From: DATKFM01 sp963810485
Lineage (GTDB): Bacteria > Pseudomonadota > Alphaproteobacteria > Dongiales > Dongiaceae
Direction: 5' to 3'
DNA length: 64,000 nt
Assembly (NCBI GenBank): GCA_963810485.1
Contig: CAWENQ010000003.1
Location: forward strand, 682,001 to 746,000
Under the pieces are notes generated by a model. It was not told the origin of the DNA, did no database searches, and was given only the letters and a program-made list of their open reading frames with translations. Below, piece after piece: positions 47,439-57,077 of the stretch. How positions within the stretch are numbered: the first letter of the stretch is position 1; every line of letters begins with the position of its first letter. The position numbers and the translations under genes are program-made.

Positions 47439-48049
47439 CAGTTCTTCCCGGTCGCCTTCTCATCGCCGGGGAGCTGGCGCGTCATGCCCTCCCAGGGCGA
47501 GAGGAAATCGAAGCTGCGGAACGCCTGGGTCAGCTTGACCGGCTCGTAGACCACGCGCTTTTGCTCGGTGTCGTAGCGCACCTCCACATAACCCGTCAGC
47601 GGGAAGTCCTTGCGCATGGGATGGCCCTCGAACCCGTAGTCGGTGAGGATCCGGCGCAGATCGGGATGATCGGAGAAGAAGATGCCATAGAGATCCCATG
47701 CTTCCCGCTCGAACCAGCCGGCGGCGGAATAGACGGAATTGACAGAAGGCACCGGCGTGTCCTCACCGGTCGTCACTTTCACGCGAATCCGCCGGTTATG
47801 CTTCAGGCTCAGCAGATTGTAGACGACCTCGAACCGCTCCGCCCGATCAGGATAGTCGACGCCGCAGATATCGATCAGCATCTTGTAGAGGCAGTTGTTG
47901 TCGTCGCGCAGGAAGGTCAGCGCACGGACGATCGCTTCCCGCGGCAGCGTCAGGATCGCCTCGCCGTGGCCGATCTCGAACCGCGGCGACTCCTTGGCGA
48001 GAGCCGCGGTCAGGTAGTCGCCATGTTCCTGCAATGCCTGGGATGCCAT
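47438..48049 (-). CDS. nuoC: NADH-quinone oxidoreductase subunit C
   Basis: 30-kDa type subunit of the peripheral arm, 203 residues. DICGVDYPDRAERFEVVYNLLS, AGWFEREAWDLYGIFFSDHPDLRRIL and GHPMRKDFPLTGYVE are the conserved blocks. It lies 36 bases after nuoB. Confidence 0.97.
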   Translation of the reverse strand: MASQALQEHGDYLTAALAKESPRFEIGHGEAILTLPREAIVRALTFLRDDNNCLYKMLIDICGVDYPDRAERFEVVYNLLSLKHNRRIRVKVTTGEDTPVPSVNSVYSAAGWFEREAWDLYGIFFSDHPDLRRILTDYGFEGHPMRKDFPLTGYVEVRYDTEQKRVVYEPVKLTQAFRSFDFLSPWEGMTRQLPGDEKATGKN

Positions 48050-48085
48050 GCTGTCTTCGTCCGACGGGACACGTCTATCAACGGC

Positions 48086-48637
48086 CTAGCGCCTGATGAT
48101 ATCCGTGCGCTCGATCTTCTTTTGCAGTTGAAGGATGCCATAGAGCAGCGCCTCGGCTGTCGGCGGGCAACCGGGCACATAGATGTCCACCGGCACGATC
48201 CGGTCGCAGCCGCGCACCACGGCATAGGAATAGTGGTAGTACCCGCCGCCATTCGCGCATGAGCCCATGGAAATGACCCAGCGCGGCTCGGGCATCTGGT
48301 CGTAGACCTTGCGCAGCGCCGGCGCCATCTTGTTGGTCAGCGTGCCCGCCACGATCATCACGTCGGATTGCCGCGGACTGCCGCGCGGCACGATGCCGAA
48401 GCGGTCGAGGTCATATCGCGCCATATAGGCATGCATCATCTCGACGGCGCAGCATGCCAGGCCGAAGGTCATCGGCCAGAGCGAGCCGGTGCGTGACTTG
48501 GTGATCGCCCAGCTCCACAGCCGCTCGAACGGCGCGACGATGAACCCCTTGTCGCGAAACTCGTCGCTGGCGGCCTGGAAGAACGGATCCTCGCCGCCGG
48601 CTTGCGGAAGATTGACCGGGTTGGGATTTACTCCCAT
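48086..48637 (-). CDS. nuoB: NADH-quinone oxidoreductase subunit B
   Basis: Carries terminal cluster N2 next to the quinone site. The 183 residues contain the vicinal Cys pair in GLACCAVEMM, GSCANGGGYYHY and PGCPPTAEALLYG. The ATG at 48637 lies inside the last codons of nuoA (10-base overlap) with GGGAGCTCTGGA before it, so translation is coupled; an upstream in-frame ATG is rejected. Confidence 0.96.
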   Translation of the reverse strand: MGVNPNPVNLPQAGGEDPFFQAASDEFRDKGFIVAPFERLWSWAITKSRTGSLWPMTFGLACCAVEMMHAYMARYDLDRFGIVPRGSPRQSDVMIVAGTLTNKMAPALRKVYDQMPEPRWVISMGSCANGGGYYHYSYAVVRGCDRIVPVDIYVPGCPPTAEALLYGILQLQKKIERTDIIRR

Positions 48638-48993
48638 TCCAGAGCTCCCTTCTTCCATTCGTAGATGAACCCGACGGTCAGCACGCCCAGGAAGATGCAC
48701 ATGGAGATGAAGCCGGCAAAACCGATCTCGCCCAGGGTGATCGCCCAGGGAAACAGGAACGCCACTTCGAGGTCGAAAATGATGAAGAGCAGCGACACCA
48801 GGTAGAAGCGAACATCGAACTTGCGGCGCGCGTCGTCGAAGGCATCAAAACCGCATTCATAGGGCGAAAGCTTTTCCGGGTCCGGACGCCGCGGGCCGAT
48901 GACAAAGGACGCCGCCAGCACCAGGGCGGCCAATCCAATGGCCACCCCCAGAAACATCAGGATCGGCAGATACTCGGTTAACAGCGATCCCAT
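48628..48993 (-). CDS. nuoA: NADH-quinone oxidoreductase subunit A
   Basis: Three-helix membrane subunit of complex I, 121 residues, with the hallmark loop KLSPYECGFDAFDDARRKFDVRFYLVSLLFIIFDLEVAFLFPW. The ATG at 48993 follows GGGGTTGGATC. First gene of the 14-gene operon. Confidence 0.96.
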   Translation of the reverse strand: MGSLLTEYLPILMFLGVAIGLAALVLAASFVIGPRRPDPEKLSPYECGFDAFDDARRKFDVRFYLVSLLFIIFDLEVAFLFPWAITLGEIGFAGFISMCIFLGVLTVGFIYEWKKGALEWE

Positions 48994-49087
48994 GATCCAA
49001 CCCCTCAACCGGACCCCGGCGCCTCCAAACCGCGAACCACCCGCGCGACTCGCCGGAGACCCAAGCCGGGGTTCCGAAACGGCGCGC

Positions 49088-49093
49088 ACTATA
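49088..49093 (-). promoter_or_regulatory. Probable -10 box of the nuo operon
   Basis: TATAGT on the minus strand, about 95 bases before nuoA. The -35 region (TTTTCC at 17 bases) is poor. ACCGGTTACCGGT, a tandem half-palindrome, occupies the spacer and could bind a regulator. Confidence 0.35.
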
Positions 49094-49203
49094 GGACCGG
49101 TAACCGGTTGGGAAAAGGACTAAAACTTGTTGCTTTGTGACGGTTTAGGCGACGTGGAGTCGCAGGTCCCGGCGAGCGGGGAAGGTACCAATTCCAGGCG
49201 CAA

Positions 49204-49280
<77 letters not shown>

Positions 49281-49483
49281 ATATCGCCTGGAATGGAGGG
49301 CCGTTGTGTACTGCGCAACGACCGGCAAAGTCAAGCTAAGCGGGCTGGGCCGTTAAGTACAATTGCTCGTTGGTACGACGACAAACCTGCTGGCTTGACG
49401 AGCCGTAGCTCGCGGATGCTAGAGCCCGGCTTCGCCCTGTGGGCTCCGGCGCGGCAGCTTTCGCTCGCGAAGCGAGTGAAGGC

Positions 49484-49559
49484 TGGTGGGCGATGACGGA
49501 CTCGAACCGCCGACCCCCTCGGTGTAAACGAGATGCTCTACCAACTGAGCTAATCGCCC
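49484..49559 (-). tRNA. tRNA-Val (TAC)
   Basis: Starts GGGCGAT on the minus strand, D-arm GCTC...GAGC, anticodon loop TTTACAC (anticodon TAC), T-arm with GGTTCGAGTCC, acceptor 3' side ATCGCCC, discriminator A and an encoded CCA. Between hupB and tRNA-Asp, a conserved arrangement. Confidence 0.95.
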
Positions 49560-49680
49560 GGATAGGCCGCAAATCGCTTTGCGCGCCGCCTCGCGGTCTC
49601 CAGCAGGACTCTATCCTACCATAATCGGCAGGGTCCGCCAGATCAGCGGCAAGCCAAATCCAGACCAATCCCAACTAATA

Positions 49681-49953
49681 TCAGTTCACGGCCTGGCGCA
49701 GCTGTTTGCCGGCGCGAAACTTCGGGTGCGTCGATTCAGGAAGCTGGATCTTTTCGCCCGTGCGAGGATTCCGTCCTTCGGATGCGGCGCGCTTGGAGAT
49801 GGTGAACGTGCCGAAGCCGGAGAGCCGGACCGATGTACCGCTCTGCAAAGCTTCGGTAATCGCACCGAGCACGGAATCGACAGCCTTGCCCGCATCGACT
49901 TTCGAAAAGCCGGTCCGGTCGGCAATGAGCGATACAAGATCGTTCTTGTTCAC
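49681..49953 (-). CDS. hupB: DNA-binding protein HU-beta
   Basis: Histone-like nucleoid protein that bends DNA. 90 residues with MNKNDLVSLIADRTGFSKVDAGKAVDSVLGAI, GFGTFTISKRAASEGRNPRTGE and the Pro-tipped beta arm. The start is a GTG at 49953 after AGGAGTGTGATC. Its own promoter lies 60 bases upstream. Confidence 0.96.
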   Translation of the reverse strand: MNKNDLVSLIADRTGFSKVDAGKAVDSVLGAITEALQSGTSVRLSGFGTFTISKRAASEGRNPRTGEKIQLPESTHPKFRAGKQLRQAVN

Positions 49954-49983
49954 CGATCACACTCCTGATCCTGAATTTGGGAA

Positions 49984-50042
49984 GCAACGATGGATAGCTT
50001 CGTTGCCAGGAAAACCTAATCCTGCTCGCGCGCGAGCGTCAA
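49984..50042 (-). promoter_or_regulatory. hupB promoter with palindromic spacer and leader hairpin
   Basis: TTGACG (50037-50042) and TTAGGT (50014-50019) are 17 bases apart on the minus strand. The spacer holds most of the perfect palindrome GCTCGCGCGCGAGC (50024-50037). Downstream in the leader, GCAACGA and TCGTTGC (50000-50006 and 49984-49990) form a 7-pair hairpin around a 9-base loop. Confidence 0.55.
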
Positions 50043-50066
50043 TGCGCGCGAAAGAGTTTTCCCCAG

Positions 50067-50099
50067 AAAAAAACAACGGCGGCCGTAGGGCCGCCGTTG
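50067..50099 (-). terminator. Strong intrinsic terminator after lon
   Basis: Just after the lon stop, CAACGGCGGCC and GGCCGCCGTTG form an 11-pair stem with a 4-base loop, followed by seven T on the minus strand. This ends the lon transcript before the hupB promoter. Confidence 0.85.
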
Positions 50100-50121
50100 C
50101 TGTGTTTCATGTCAGAACACT

Positions 50122-52522
50122 TTAGTGCGTGATGACGCCGCGCTCAGTGTCGCCGGGCTTTGCCGGAACCTTCTCGACGTCGGTCTCGATCCATTCGATC
50201 GGCTTCAACTCCTGCGTCAGCGCGTACTTCAGAACTTCGTCCAGCGCCTTCACGGGCTTGATGGTCATGCCGCGTTTAACGTTTTCCGGAATCTCCGCGA
50301 GATCTTTTTCGTTTTCCGCTGGGATCAACACTGTCTTGATGCCCGCCCGTAGCGCCGCCAGCAGCTTCTCCTTCAAGCCGCCGATCGGCAGAATGCGGCC
50401 GCGCAGCGTGATCTCGCCGGTCATCGCCAGATCGCGCCGAACCGGCACGCTGGTCAACACGGAGACGATCGAGGTCACCATGGCCACGCCGGCGGACGGA
50501 CCGTCCTTTGGCGTTGCACCTTCGGGAACATGGACGTGGATGTCCACTTTCTCGAACAAGGTCGGCTTGATACCGAACGCAATGGCGCGCGATTTCACAT
50601 AGCTTTCGGCCGCTTGCACGGACTCCTTCATCACGTCACCGAGCTTGCCGGTTGCCGTGACTTTGCCCTTGCCGGGGACCGTGACTGCCTCGATGGTCAG
50701 GATCTCGCCGCCGACTTCCGTCCAGGCGAGACCGGTCGTGAGGCCGACCAAATCCTCGGCTTCCGTTTCGCCGTAGCGATAGCGGCGGACGCCGGCATAC
50801 TTCTCCAGATTGCGCCGGGTGATGACGATCTTCGCGAGATTCTTCATCAGAATCTCTTTGATCGACTTGCGCGCCAGGTTGGCAATTTCGCGCTCGAGAT
50901 TGCGGACGCCGGCCTCGCGCGTGTAGTAGCGAATGAGGTCGCGCAATGCGTCGTCCGAAATCGACCATTCCGACTTCTTGATGCCGTGCTCTTTCACCTG
51001 CTTAGGCAGCAAGTGACGCTTGGCGATCTCGACCTTCTCATCCTCGGTGTAGCCAGGAAGGCGAATGACTTCCATGCGGTCCAGCAAAGGCTGGGGCATG
51101 CGAAGCGAGTTCGCCGTGGTCACGAACATCACGTCCGAGAGATCGTAGTCGACCTCAAGGTAGTGGTCGTTGAACGTCGAATTCTGCTCGGGATCCAAGA
51201 CCTCCAGCAGGGCGGAGGATGGATCGCCGCGCCAATCGGCGCCGAGCTTGTCCACTTCGTCCAGCAGGAACAAGGGGTTCGAGGACTTTGCCTTCTTCAT
51301 GCCCTGGATGACCTTGCCGGGCATGGAGCCGATATAGGTCCGGCGATGCCCGCGCACCTCGGCTTCGTCACGAACGCCGCCCAGCGACATGCGCACGAAG
51401 TTCCGGCCGGTCGCCTTGGCAACCGACTTACCCAGTGACGTCTTGCCGACGCCCGGCGGACCGACGAGGCACAGGATCGGGCCCTTGACCTTCTTCATGC
51501 GCTGCTGGACTGCGAGATACTCAAGGATGCGCTCCTTGACCTTTTCCAGCCCGTAATGGTCCGTGTTCAGAACCTTCTCGGCCTGCCTGATGTCGCGCTT
51601 GATCTTGGTCTGCTTCTTCCAGGGAATGCTCAGCATCCAATCCAGGTAGTTGCGGACCACCGTCGCCTCGGCAGACATCGGGCTCATGGAGCGCAGCTTC
51701 TTCAGTTCCGCCTGCGCTTTCTCGCGGGCTTCCTTGGAGAGGCGCGTCTTTTTGATCCGGTCTTCGATTTCGGCCAGCTCGTCGCGGCCGTCCTCGCCCT
51801 CGCCGAGCTCCTTCTGAATCGCCTTCAGCTGCTCGTTCAGATAGTACTCGCGCTGGGTCTTCTCCATCTGGCGCTTGACCCGGCTGCGGATGCGCTTTTC
51901 CACCTGCAGCACGCCGATCTCGCTCTCCATATAAGCGTAGACCTTCTCCAACCGTTCGCTGACAGTCTCGGTCTCCAGCAGCTCCTGCTTCTCGCTGATC
52001 TTCAGCGACAGGTGCGAGGCAACCGTGTCCGCGAGCTTGCTCGGCTCCTCGATCTGGTTGATCGAGACCAGCACTTCCGGCGGGATCTTCTTGTTCAGCT
52101 TGATGTACTGCTCGAACTGGGACACGACGGTGCGCGCCAGGGCTTCTACTTCCTTGCCCTCGCCGGCCTTCTCGCCGATCAGTTCGCCATAGGCCTCGAA
52201 GAAGTTCGGATTATCCGCGAACTTCGTGATCCGCGCCCGCTGACCGCCTTCCACCAGCACCTTCACCGTGCCGTCGGGAAGCTTCAGCAGCTGCAGAACC
52301 GTGCCGACCGTGCCGACCGTGAAAATATCGGTCTGCGACGGATCGTCCTGGGCCGCATTCTTCTGGGTAACCAGGAGGATCTGCTTGTCATCCTTCATCA
52401 CTGAACTCGAGCGCGCGCACGGACTTATCGCGCCCGACGAACAGGGGCACGATCATGTGCGGGAACACCACGATGTCCCGCAAAGGCAGCACTGGGAAGG
52501 TTGAGCCACTAATGTCTAACAT
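50122..52522 (-). CDS. lon: ATP-dependent protease Lon, +1 frameshift near the N-terminus
   Basis: Degrades misfolded and regulatory proteins. The true start is the ATG at 52522: MLDISGSTFPVLPLRDIVVFPHM is the normal Lon N-terminus. That frame is thrown off after SVRALE by one extra base at 52404-52405; removing it joins to SVMKDDKQILLVTQ, from which the frame is intact to 50122. Corrected length is 799 residues. Walker A GPPGVGKTSLGKS and the catalytic Ser676 in PKDGPSAG are present, with the partner Lys about 40 residues later. A start at the ATG after the shift would delete about 40 residues of the substrate-binding domain. It lies 120 bases after clpX. Confidence 0.95.
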
Positions 52523-52642
52523 GAACCCTCTACTACCGTGATCCGCCAACGAATCGGCGCCCAAGTACTAGTCAGCGCCGGCATTGACGTGCTTTCGCCA
52601 TTAACTTCGGTTGCGGCGACATGGATTTCAAGATGGGGGCAG

Positions 52643-53911
52643 TTAGGCGCCCGTACCCACATCGCCCAGCCGGTCGCCATAGATGTAGAGCGGCTTCGCC
52701 CGCCCTTCGACGACTTCGCGATTGATCATGATGTTCTCGACGCCCTCGAGACTGGGCAGTTCGAACATCGAATCGAGCAGGATGCCCTCCATGATCGACC
52801 TCAAGCCGCGGGCGCCGGTCTTGCGCGCAATCGCCTTGTGCGCGATACCGCGTAGCGCGTCCTCGGTGAACTCGAGGCTCACATTCTCCATCTCGTAGAG
52901 CCGCTGATACTGCTTCACCAGCGCGTTCTTCGGCTTGGTCAGGATGTCGACCAGCGCCGCTTCGTCCAGATCTTCCAGCGTTGCGACCACGGGCAGGCGG
53001 CCGACGAACTCCGGGATCAGGCCGAACTTCAGCAGATCTTCCGGTTCGACTTCCTTCAGCACTTCGCCGGTGCGCCGCTCGTCCGGGCCGCGCACATCGG
53101 CGCCGAAGCCGATCGCCGAACCCTTGCCGCGGGAGGAGATGATCTTTTCCAGGCCGGCAAACGCGCCGCCGCAGATGAACAAGATGTTGGTCGTGTCGAC
53201 CTGCAGGAATTCCTGCTGGGGATGCTTGCGGCCGCCCTGGGGCGGCACGGAAGCAATGGTGCCTTCCATGATCTTGAGCAGCGCCTGCTGCACGCCCTCG
53301 CCCGACACGTCGCGCGTGATCGACGGGTTGTCGGACTTGCGGCTGATCTTGTCGACTTCGTCGATGTAGACGATGCCGCGCTGCGCCCGCTCGACATTGT
53401 AGTCCGCGGCCTGCAGCAGCTTGAGGATGATATTCTCCACGTCCTCGCCGACATAGCCGGCTTCGGTCAGCGTGGTGGCGTCGGCCATCGTGAAAGGCAC
53501 GTCGATGATGCGCGCCAGCGTCTGGGCCAGCAGCGTCTTGCCGCAACCGGTCGGGCCAACCAGCAGGATGTTGGACTTCGCCAGCTCGACGTCGTTGTTC
53601 TTCGCGCCGTGAGCCAGGCGCTTGTAGTGGTTGTGGACCGCGACTGACAGCACCCGCTTGGCATGGTCCTGCCCGATCACATAATCGTCCAGGACATTGC
53701 AGATGTCCCGCGGGCTCGGCACGCCGTCGCGCGTCTTGGTCAGCGTCGTCTTGTGCTCTTCGCGGATGATGTCCATGCAGAGTTCGACGCATTCATCGCA
53801 GATGAATACCGTCGGACCCGCAATAAGCTTCCGCACCTCGTGCTGGCTCTTTCCGCAGAAGGAGCAGTACAGGGTATTCTTAAAGTCGCCACTACTGGAC
53901 TTGCTGGTCAT
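52643..53911 (-). CDS. clpX: ATP-dependent unfoldase ClpX
   Basis: Unfolds substrates for ClpP. The 422 residues have the N-terminal four-Cys zinc domain (YCSFCGKS...CDECVELC), Walker A GPTGCGKT near residue 118, Walker B IYIDEVDKI and the ClpP-binding IGF loop in GSAIGFGADV. Length and motifs are standard. The 204 bases before it, back to clpP, hold no gene. Confidence 0.97.
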   Translation of the reverse strand: MTSKSSSGDFKNTLYCSFCGKSQHEVRKLIAGPTVFICDECVELCMDIIREEHKTTLTKTRDGVPSPRDICNVLDDYVIGQDHAKRVLSVAVHNHYKRLAHGAKNNDVELAKSNILLVGPTGCGKTLLAQTLARIIDVPFTMADATTLTEAGYVGEDVENIILKLLQAADYNVERAQRGIVYIDEVDKISRKSDNPSITRDVSGEGVQQALLKIMEGTIASVPPQGGRKHPQQEFLQVDTTNILFICGGAFAGLEKIISSRGKGSAIGFGADVRGPDERRTGEVLKEVEPEDLLKFGLIPEFVGRLPVVATLEDLDEAALVDILTKPKNALVKQYQRLYEMENVSLEFTEDALRGIAHKAIARKTGARGLRSIMEGILLDSMFELPSLEGVENIMINREVVEGRAKPLYIYGDRLGDVGTGA

Positions 53912-54115
53912 GAGCCACCCATCAAGGCCCTGATTCTAGAGGGAATCAGGTTAGCCGCACCGGCCCCGGTCGTACAGCGACAATTTACACCCTCTACCTT
54001 ACCGGAGATTATCAATTCCGGCTCCCGGAGTGGGAAAACCGGCATTTGGCGGGGGTTGCCGCGGAAACGACTATTGCCTCGGCTCCTACTATCGCTGGTT
54101 ATGGTCAACAATTCG

Positions 54116-54766
54116 TTAATTGCCCGAGCTCGCCTTTGTGATCGCATCCTCGCGCGGCGGGCGCTTAAGGATAACGTCGTCGATCAGGCCGAACTCCTTG
54201 GCATCCTCGGGCGTCATGAACTTATCCCGCTCCATGGCGTCCTCGATCACCTTCATGTCCTGGCCGGTATGCTGGACATAAATCTGATTGAGCCGGGTGC
54301 GGGTCGCCAGGATGTCCTTGGCGTGGATCTCGATGTCGGTTGCCTGCCCCTGGAATCCGCCGGAGGGCTGATGAACCATGATCTTGGCGTGAGGCGTCGC
54401 GAAACGCTTGCCCTTGGCGCCGGCAGTCAGCAGCAGCGATCCCATCGACGCCGCCAAGCCGATGCAGACGGTGGAGATGTCCGGCCGGATGTACTGCATG
54501 GTGTCGTAGATCGCGAGGCCCGACGTCACCACGCCGCCCGGAGAGTTGATGTAGATGGCAATATCCTTGTTCGGATTCTCCAACTCCAGGAACAGCAGCT
54601 GCGCGCAGACCAGGCTGGCGACGCCATCATTCACCGGCCCGATCATGAAGATGATCCGTTCCTTCAGCAGCCGGGAATAAATGTCATAAGAACGCTCGCC
54701 GCGGTTGGTCTGCTCGACCACCATCGGCACGAGGAAGTTCATATAGGTATCGACCGGGTCTCGCAT
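54116..54766 (-). CDS. clpP: ATP-dependent Clp protease proteolytic subunit
   Basis: Serine protease that forms the degradation chamber with ClpX. 216 residues, nucleophile Ser107 in AASMGSLLL, catalytic His in MVHQPSGG and Asp further on. Starts MRDPVDTYMNFLVPMVVEQ, the common alphaproteobacterial N-terminus. tig ends about 110 bases upstream. Confidence 0.97.
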   Translation of the reverse strand: MRDPVDTYMNFLVPMVVEQTNRGERSYDIYSRLLKERIIFMIGPVNDGVASLVCAQLLFLELENPNKDIAIYINSPGGVVTSGLAIYDTMQYIRPDISTVCIGLAASMGSLLLTAGAKGKRFATPHAKIMVHQPSGGFQGQATDIEIHAKDILATRTRLNQIYVQHTGQDMKVIEDAMERDKFMTPEDAKEFGLIDDVILKRPPREDAITKASSGN

Positions 54767-54873
54767 GATTGCATCGTCCTGTTACGCCAACCCCAAACCG
54801 ACCGGCGATCTGCCGTGCTCCGGCGGGCGCCGACGGCACCCAAACCTAGAACACGGGGATTACCAGGATGTAT

Positions 54874-56214
54874 CTAGTTGGGATTCGCCATATCGCCACT
54901 CATTTCCTTGGTAAATTCTTCGACAGACACCTTGCGCTCGTTCACTTCGGCCTGATCTAGGATGAAATCCACCACCTTGTCTTCATAGATAGGTGCCCGC
55001 AGCTGAATCATGGCTTGCGGCGTCTTCTGGTAATAATCGATGACCTTGCGCTCCTGGCCGGGGAACCGGCGGGCTTCGTTCATGATAGCGCGGCCCATCT
55101 CGTCGTTGCTGACCTGGACGTCGTTGATCCGGCCGACCTCGGACAGCAGCAGGCCCAGCTTGACGCGCCGGATGGCGATGTCCCGGTATTCCTTCTTCAG
55201 CTCGTCTTCGCTCTTATTGGCATCGTCGGGATCGAGGCGGCCGAGCTGGCGGTCAGCTTCTATCTGATTCCAGATGGCTGTGAATTCCGTCTCCACAAGC
55301 CCTGCCGGCGAGTCGAAGGCGTGTTTTTCCGCGAGAATATCCAGCAGCTGGCGCTTCGTGCGCGTGCGCGACAGGCCGGCATACTCGGCTGCGAGCCCCT
55401 TGCTCATGTTTTCGCGCAGCTCGGCGAGGTCCTTGGTGCCCATTTCCTTGGCCAGCTCGTCGTCGACGACGAGGGGAGCCAACTCCCGCAGCTCCTTGAT
55501 CGTCACGTCGAAAGTGGCTTCCTTGCCCGCCACTTCGGCGCGCGGGTACTCGGCCGGGAACGTCACGGTAACCGTCTTGCTGTCGCCGGTCGATGCGCCG
55601 ATCAGCTGTTCCTCGAAGCCCGGAATGAAGGAGCCGGAGCCGATCTGCAGGTGGTAGTCGTTGGCCGAGCCGCCGGCGAACTCGGCGCCGTCGACCTTGC
55701 CGACGAAATCGATGACGGCGACATCGTCCTTCTGCGCCGGGCGGGCCGCCGCCAGCGGCTGCGTCTTGCGATAGCGCTGCGCGGCGCGCTCGATCGCCTG
55801 ATCGACCTCGGCTTCCGGAATGTCCACGGTCAGGCGGTCCAGCTTCATGCCCTTGAAGTCCATGACTTTGATGTCAGGGATCAGCTCGACCGCCATGCTG
55901 AACTCGAGGTCGCCTTTGTCGGCGCCCGACAGGATCTCGATGCGCGGCTGGCCGGCGGGCCGCAGGCCGCGATCGCTCAGCAGCTTTTGCGAACTGTCGC
56001 TGATCGCCTGTTCCAGCACCTCGCCCATGACGTTCTTGCCGAAGCGCTGCTTCAGCACGGGCATCGGCACCTTGCCGGGCCGGAATCCGGGCAGCTTCAA
56101 GCCGCCGCCAAGCTGCGCCAGGCGGGAGTCGACCCGCTTCTGCACATCCTGCTCGGGAATCACCACCTTGAATTCGCGCTTCAACCCGTCATTGCTGGTT
56201 TCTGTTATCTGCAT
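54874..56214 (-). CDS. tig: Trigger factor
   Basis: Ribosome-associated folding chaperone and peptidyl-prolyl isomerase. 446 residues: the ribosome-binding N-terminal domain with GFRPGKVPMPVLKQRFG, a central FKBP-type domain (about 155-240; DDVAVIDFVGKVDG and FAGGSANDYHLQIGSGSFIPGFEEQLIG), and the long helical C-terminal arms. First gene of the tig-clpP-clpX-lon quality-control cluster. Confidence 0.97.
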   Translation of the reverse strand: MQITETSNDGLKREFKVVIPEQDVQKRVDSRLAQLGGGLKLPGFRPGKVPMPVLKQRFGKNVMGEVLEQAISDSSQKLLSDRGLRPAGQPRIEILSGADKGDLEFSMAVELIPDIKVMDFKGMKLDRLTVDIPEAEVDQAIERAAQRYRKTQPLAAARPAQKDDVAVIDFVGKVDGAEFAGGSANDYHLQIGSGSFIPGFEEQLIGASTGDSKTVTVTFPAEYPRAEVAGKEATFDVTIKELRELAPLVVDDELAKEMGTKDLAELRENMSKGLAAEYAGLSRTRTKRQLLDILAEKHAFDSPAGLVETEFTAIWNQIEADRQLGRLDPDDANKSEDELKKEYRDIAIRRVKLGLLLSEVGRINDVQVSNDEMGRAIMNEARRFPGQERKVIDYYQKTPQAMIQLRAPIYEDKVVDFILDQAEVNERKVSVEEFTKEMSGDMANPN

Positions 56215-56291
56215 GGAATACTCGCTAGGTGTCTCACATCATTGCATTCATGGATTAGATCCCGGCCCGCCGCGGAACGACCGCGCGCTGC

Positions 56292-56376
56292 TGGTGCGGG
56301 CGGAGGGACTTGAACCCCCACGACTTGCGTCACCAGAACCTAAATCTGGCGCGTCTACCAGTTTCGCCACGCCCGC
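56292..56376 (-). tRNA. tRNA-Leu (TAG)
   Basis: Starts GCGGGCG on the minus strand, anticodon loop TTTAGGT (anticodon TAG), a long variable arm (GTGACGCAAGTCGT region) as expected for tRNA-Leu, T-arm GGGTTCAAGTCCC, discriminator A and an encoded CCA. 85 bases, upstream of tig. Confidence 0.95.
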
Positions 56377-56472
56377 AAATCGCCAAAAAGGCCAGTCCGG
56401 CCCCTAAAGGGTGGGGCGGGATGTATAGCACGCCGGGGATAGCAGCAACCCGGATTTGGCTTAGCCCAAAGA

Positions 56473-56505
56473 CAAGGGCCGCCGGTGGATTTCCGGCGGC
56501 CCTTG
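56473..56505 (-). terminator. GC-rich hairpin, probable terminator of the upstream small gene
   Basis: CAAGGGCCGCCGG and CCGGCGGCCCTTG form a perfect 13-pair stem around a 7-base loop. On the minus strand it is followed only by TCTTTGG, so the T-tract is weak; it lies between the small gene at 56559-56813 and tRNA-Leu. Confidence 0.5.
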
Positions 56506-56558
56506 GGTACGCAATTGGTATTCTACTTGGTACGCTTAAGCAGCTTGTGGCGACAGGA

Positions 56559-56813
56559 TCAGGCGGAGACGCGCTCAGGAAACTGCTTAGTAAATGATGC
56601 TAAACAAAGGACACGGCGGCCTTCCAACATCCTGGTTTGGCCCGGCGTGAATAGCGTCATGTCAAATCTTACGTGGGGTATGCCGAGGCTGTCCTTGGAG
56701 AGTGAGTGGATTTTGGCCACTTCCACGACATTGCCCGGCCGAATGTTGCGAAAAACCCAGCCGGGCTCCAGATCGGCCCGACCATCGGTTTTCTTATGAA
56801 ACCACCCGCCCAT
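56559..56813 (-). CDS. Small conserved-looking protein, function unknown
   Basis: 84 residues, soluble and basic, beta-rich by appearance. The core WVFRNIRPGNVVEVAKIHSL...GIPHVRFDMTL resembles small PAS-free hypothetical proteins I recall from Rhodospirillales, but I cannot name a family. The ATG is preceded by GAGGGGCAGGT, an excellent ribosome binding site, in an otherwise AT-rich gap of about 260 bases to nnr. The AT-rich upstream region (TTTAATACTC, CAATAATCC) probably holds its promoter. Confidence 0.6.
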   Translation of the reverse strand: MGGWFHKKTDGRADLEPGWVFRNIRPGNVVEVAKIHSLSKDSLGIPHVRFDMTLFTPGQTRMLEGRRVLCLASFTKQFPERVSA

Positions 56814-57077
56814 ACCTGCCCCTCGTATAAAAACCGGTGCCTAAATCACCGCGAGTTCATGCTTTATGGATTATTGCGCCAAGAGTATTAAAAGAGTCTA
56901 AACGTCGGGCTAGCGCGGTGTGATTTTTTTGCGTCTGGGCCACGACTTAGCTAAGATTTATGTCCGACGTCATACGTCATCCACTAACACGCAACTAACA
57001 AATATGGTTAGGATCGGGCGCGGCAAGCGGTCAGATTGCCGCCTTCTTTCCGAAGCAAGAAATTGTAGTCATGATAA

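Noticed and set aside
49360..49483. GC-rich inverted repeats between tRNA-Val and tRNA-Asp (GAGCCC/GGGCTC and TCGCTCGC/GCGAGTGA)
   Set aside because: No T-tract on the minus strand and no other function evident; could be processing structures, but support is too weak.
52590..52642. Possible heat-shock (sigma-32) promoter of lon, CTTGAAA on the minus strand
   Set aside because: A -35-like CTTGAAA is present, but no matching -10 occurs at the right distance.
54780..54873. Terminator between tig and clpP (TGCCGT/ACGGCA)
   Set aside because: Only six pairs with a long loop and no T-tract.
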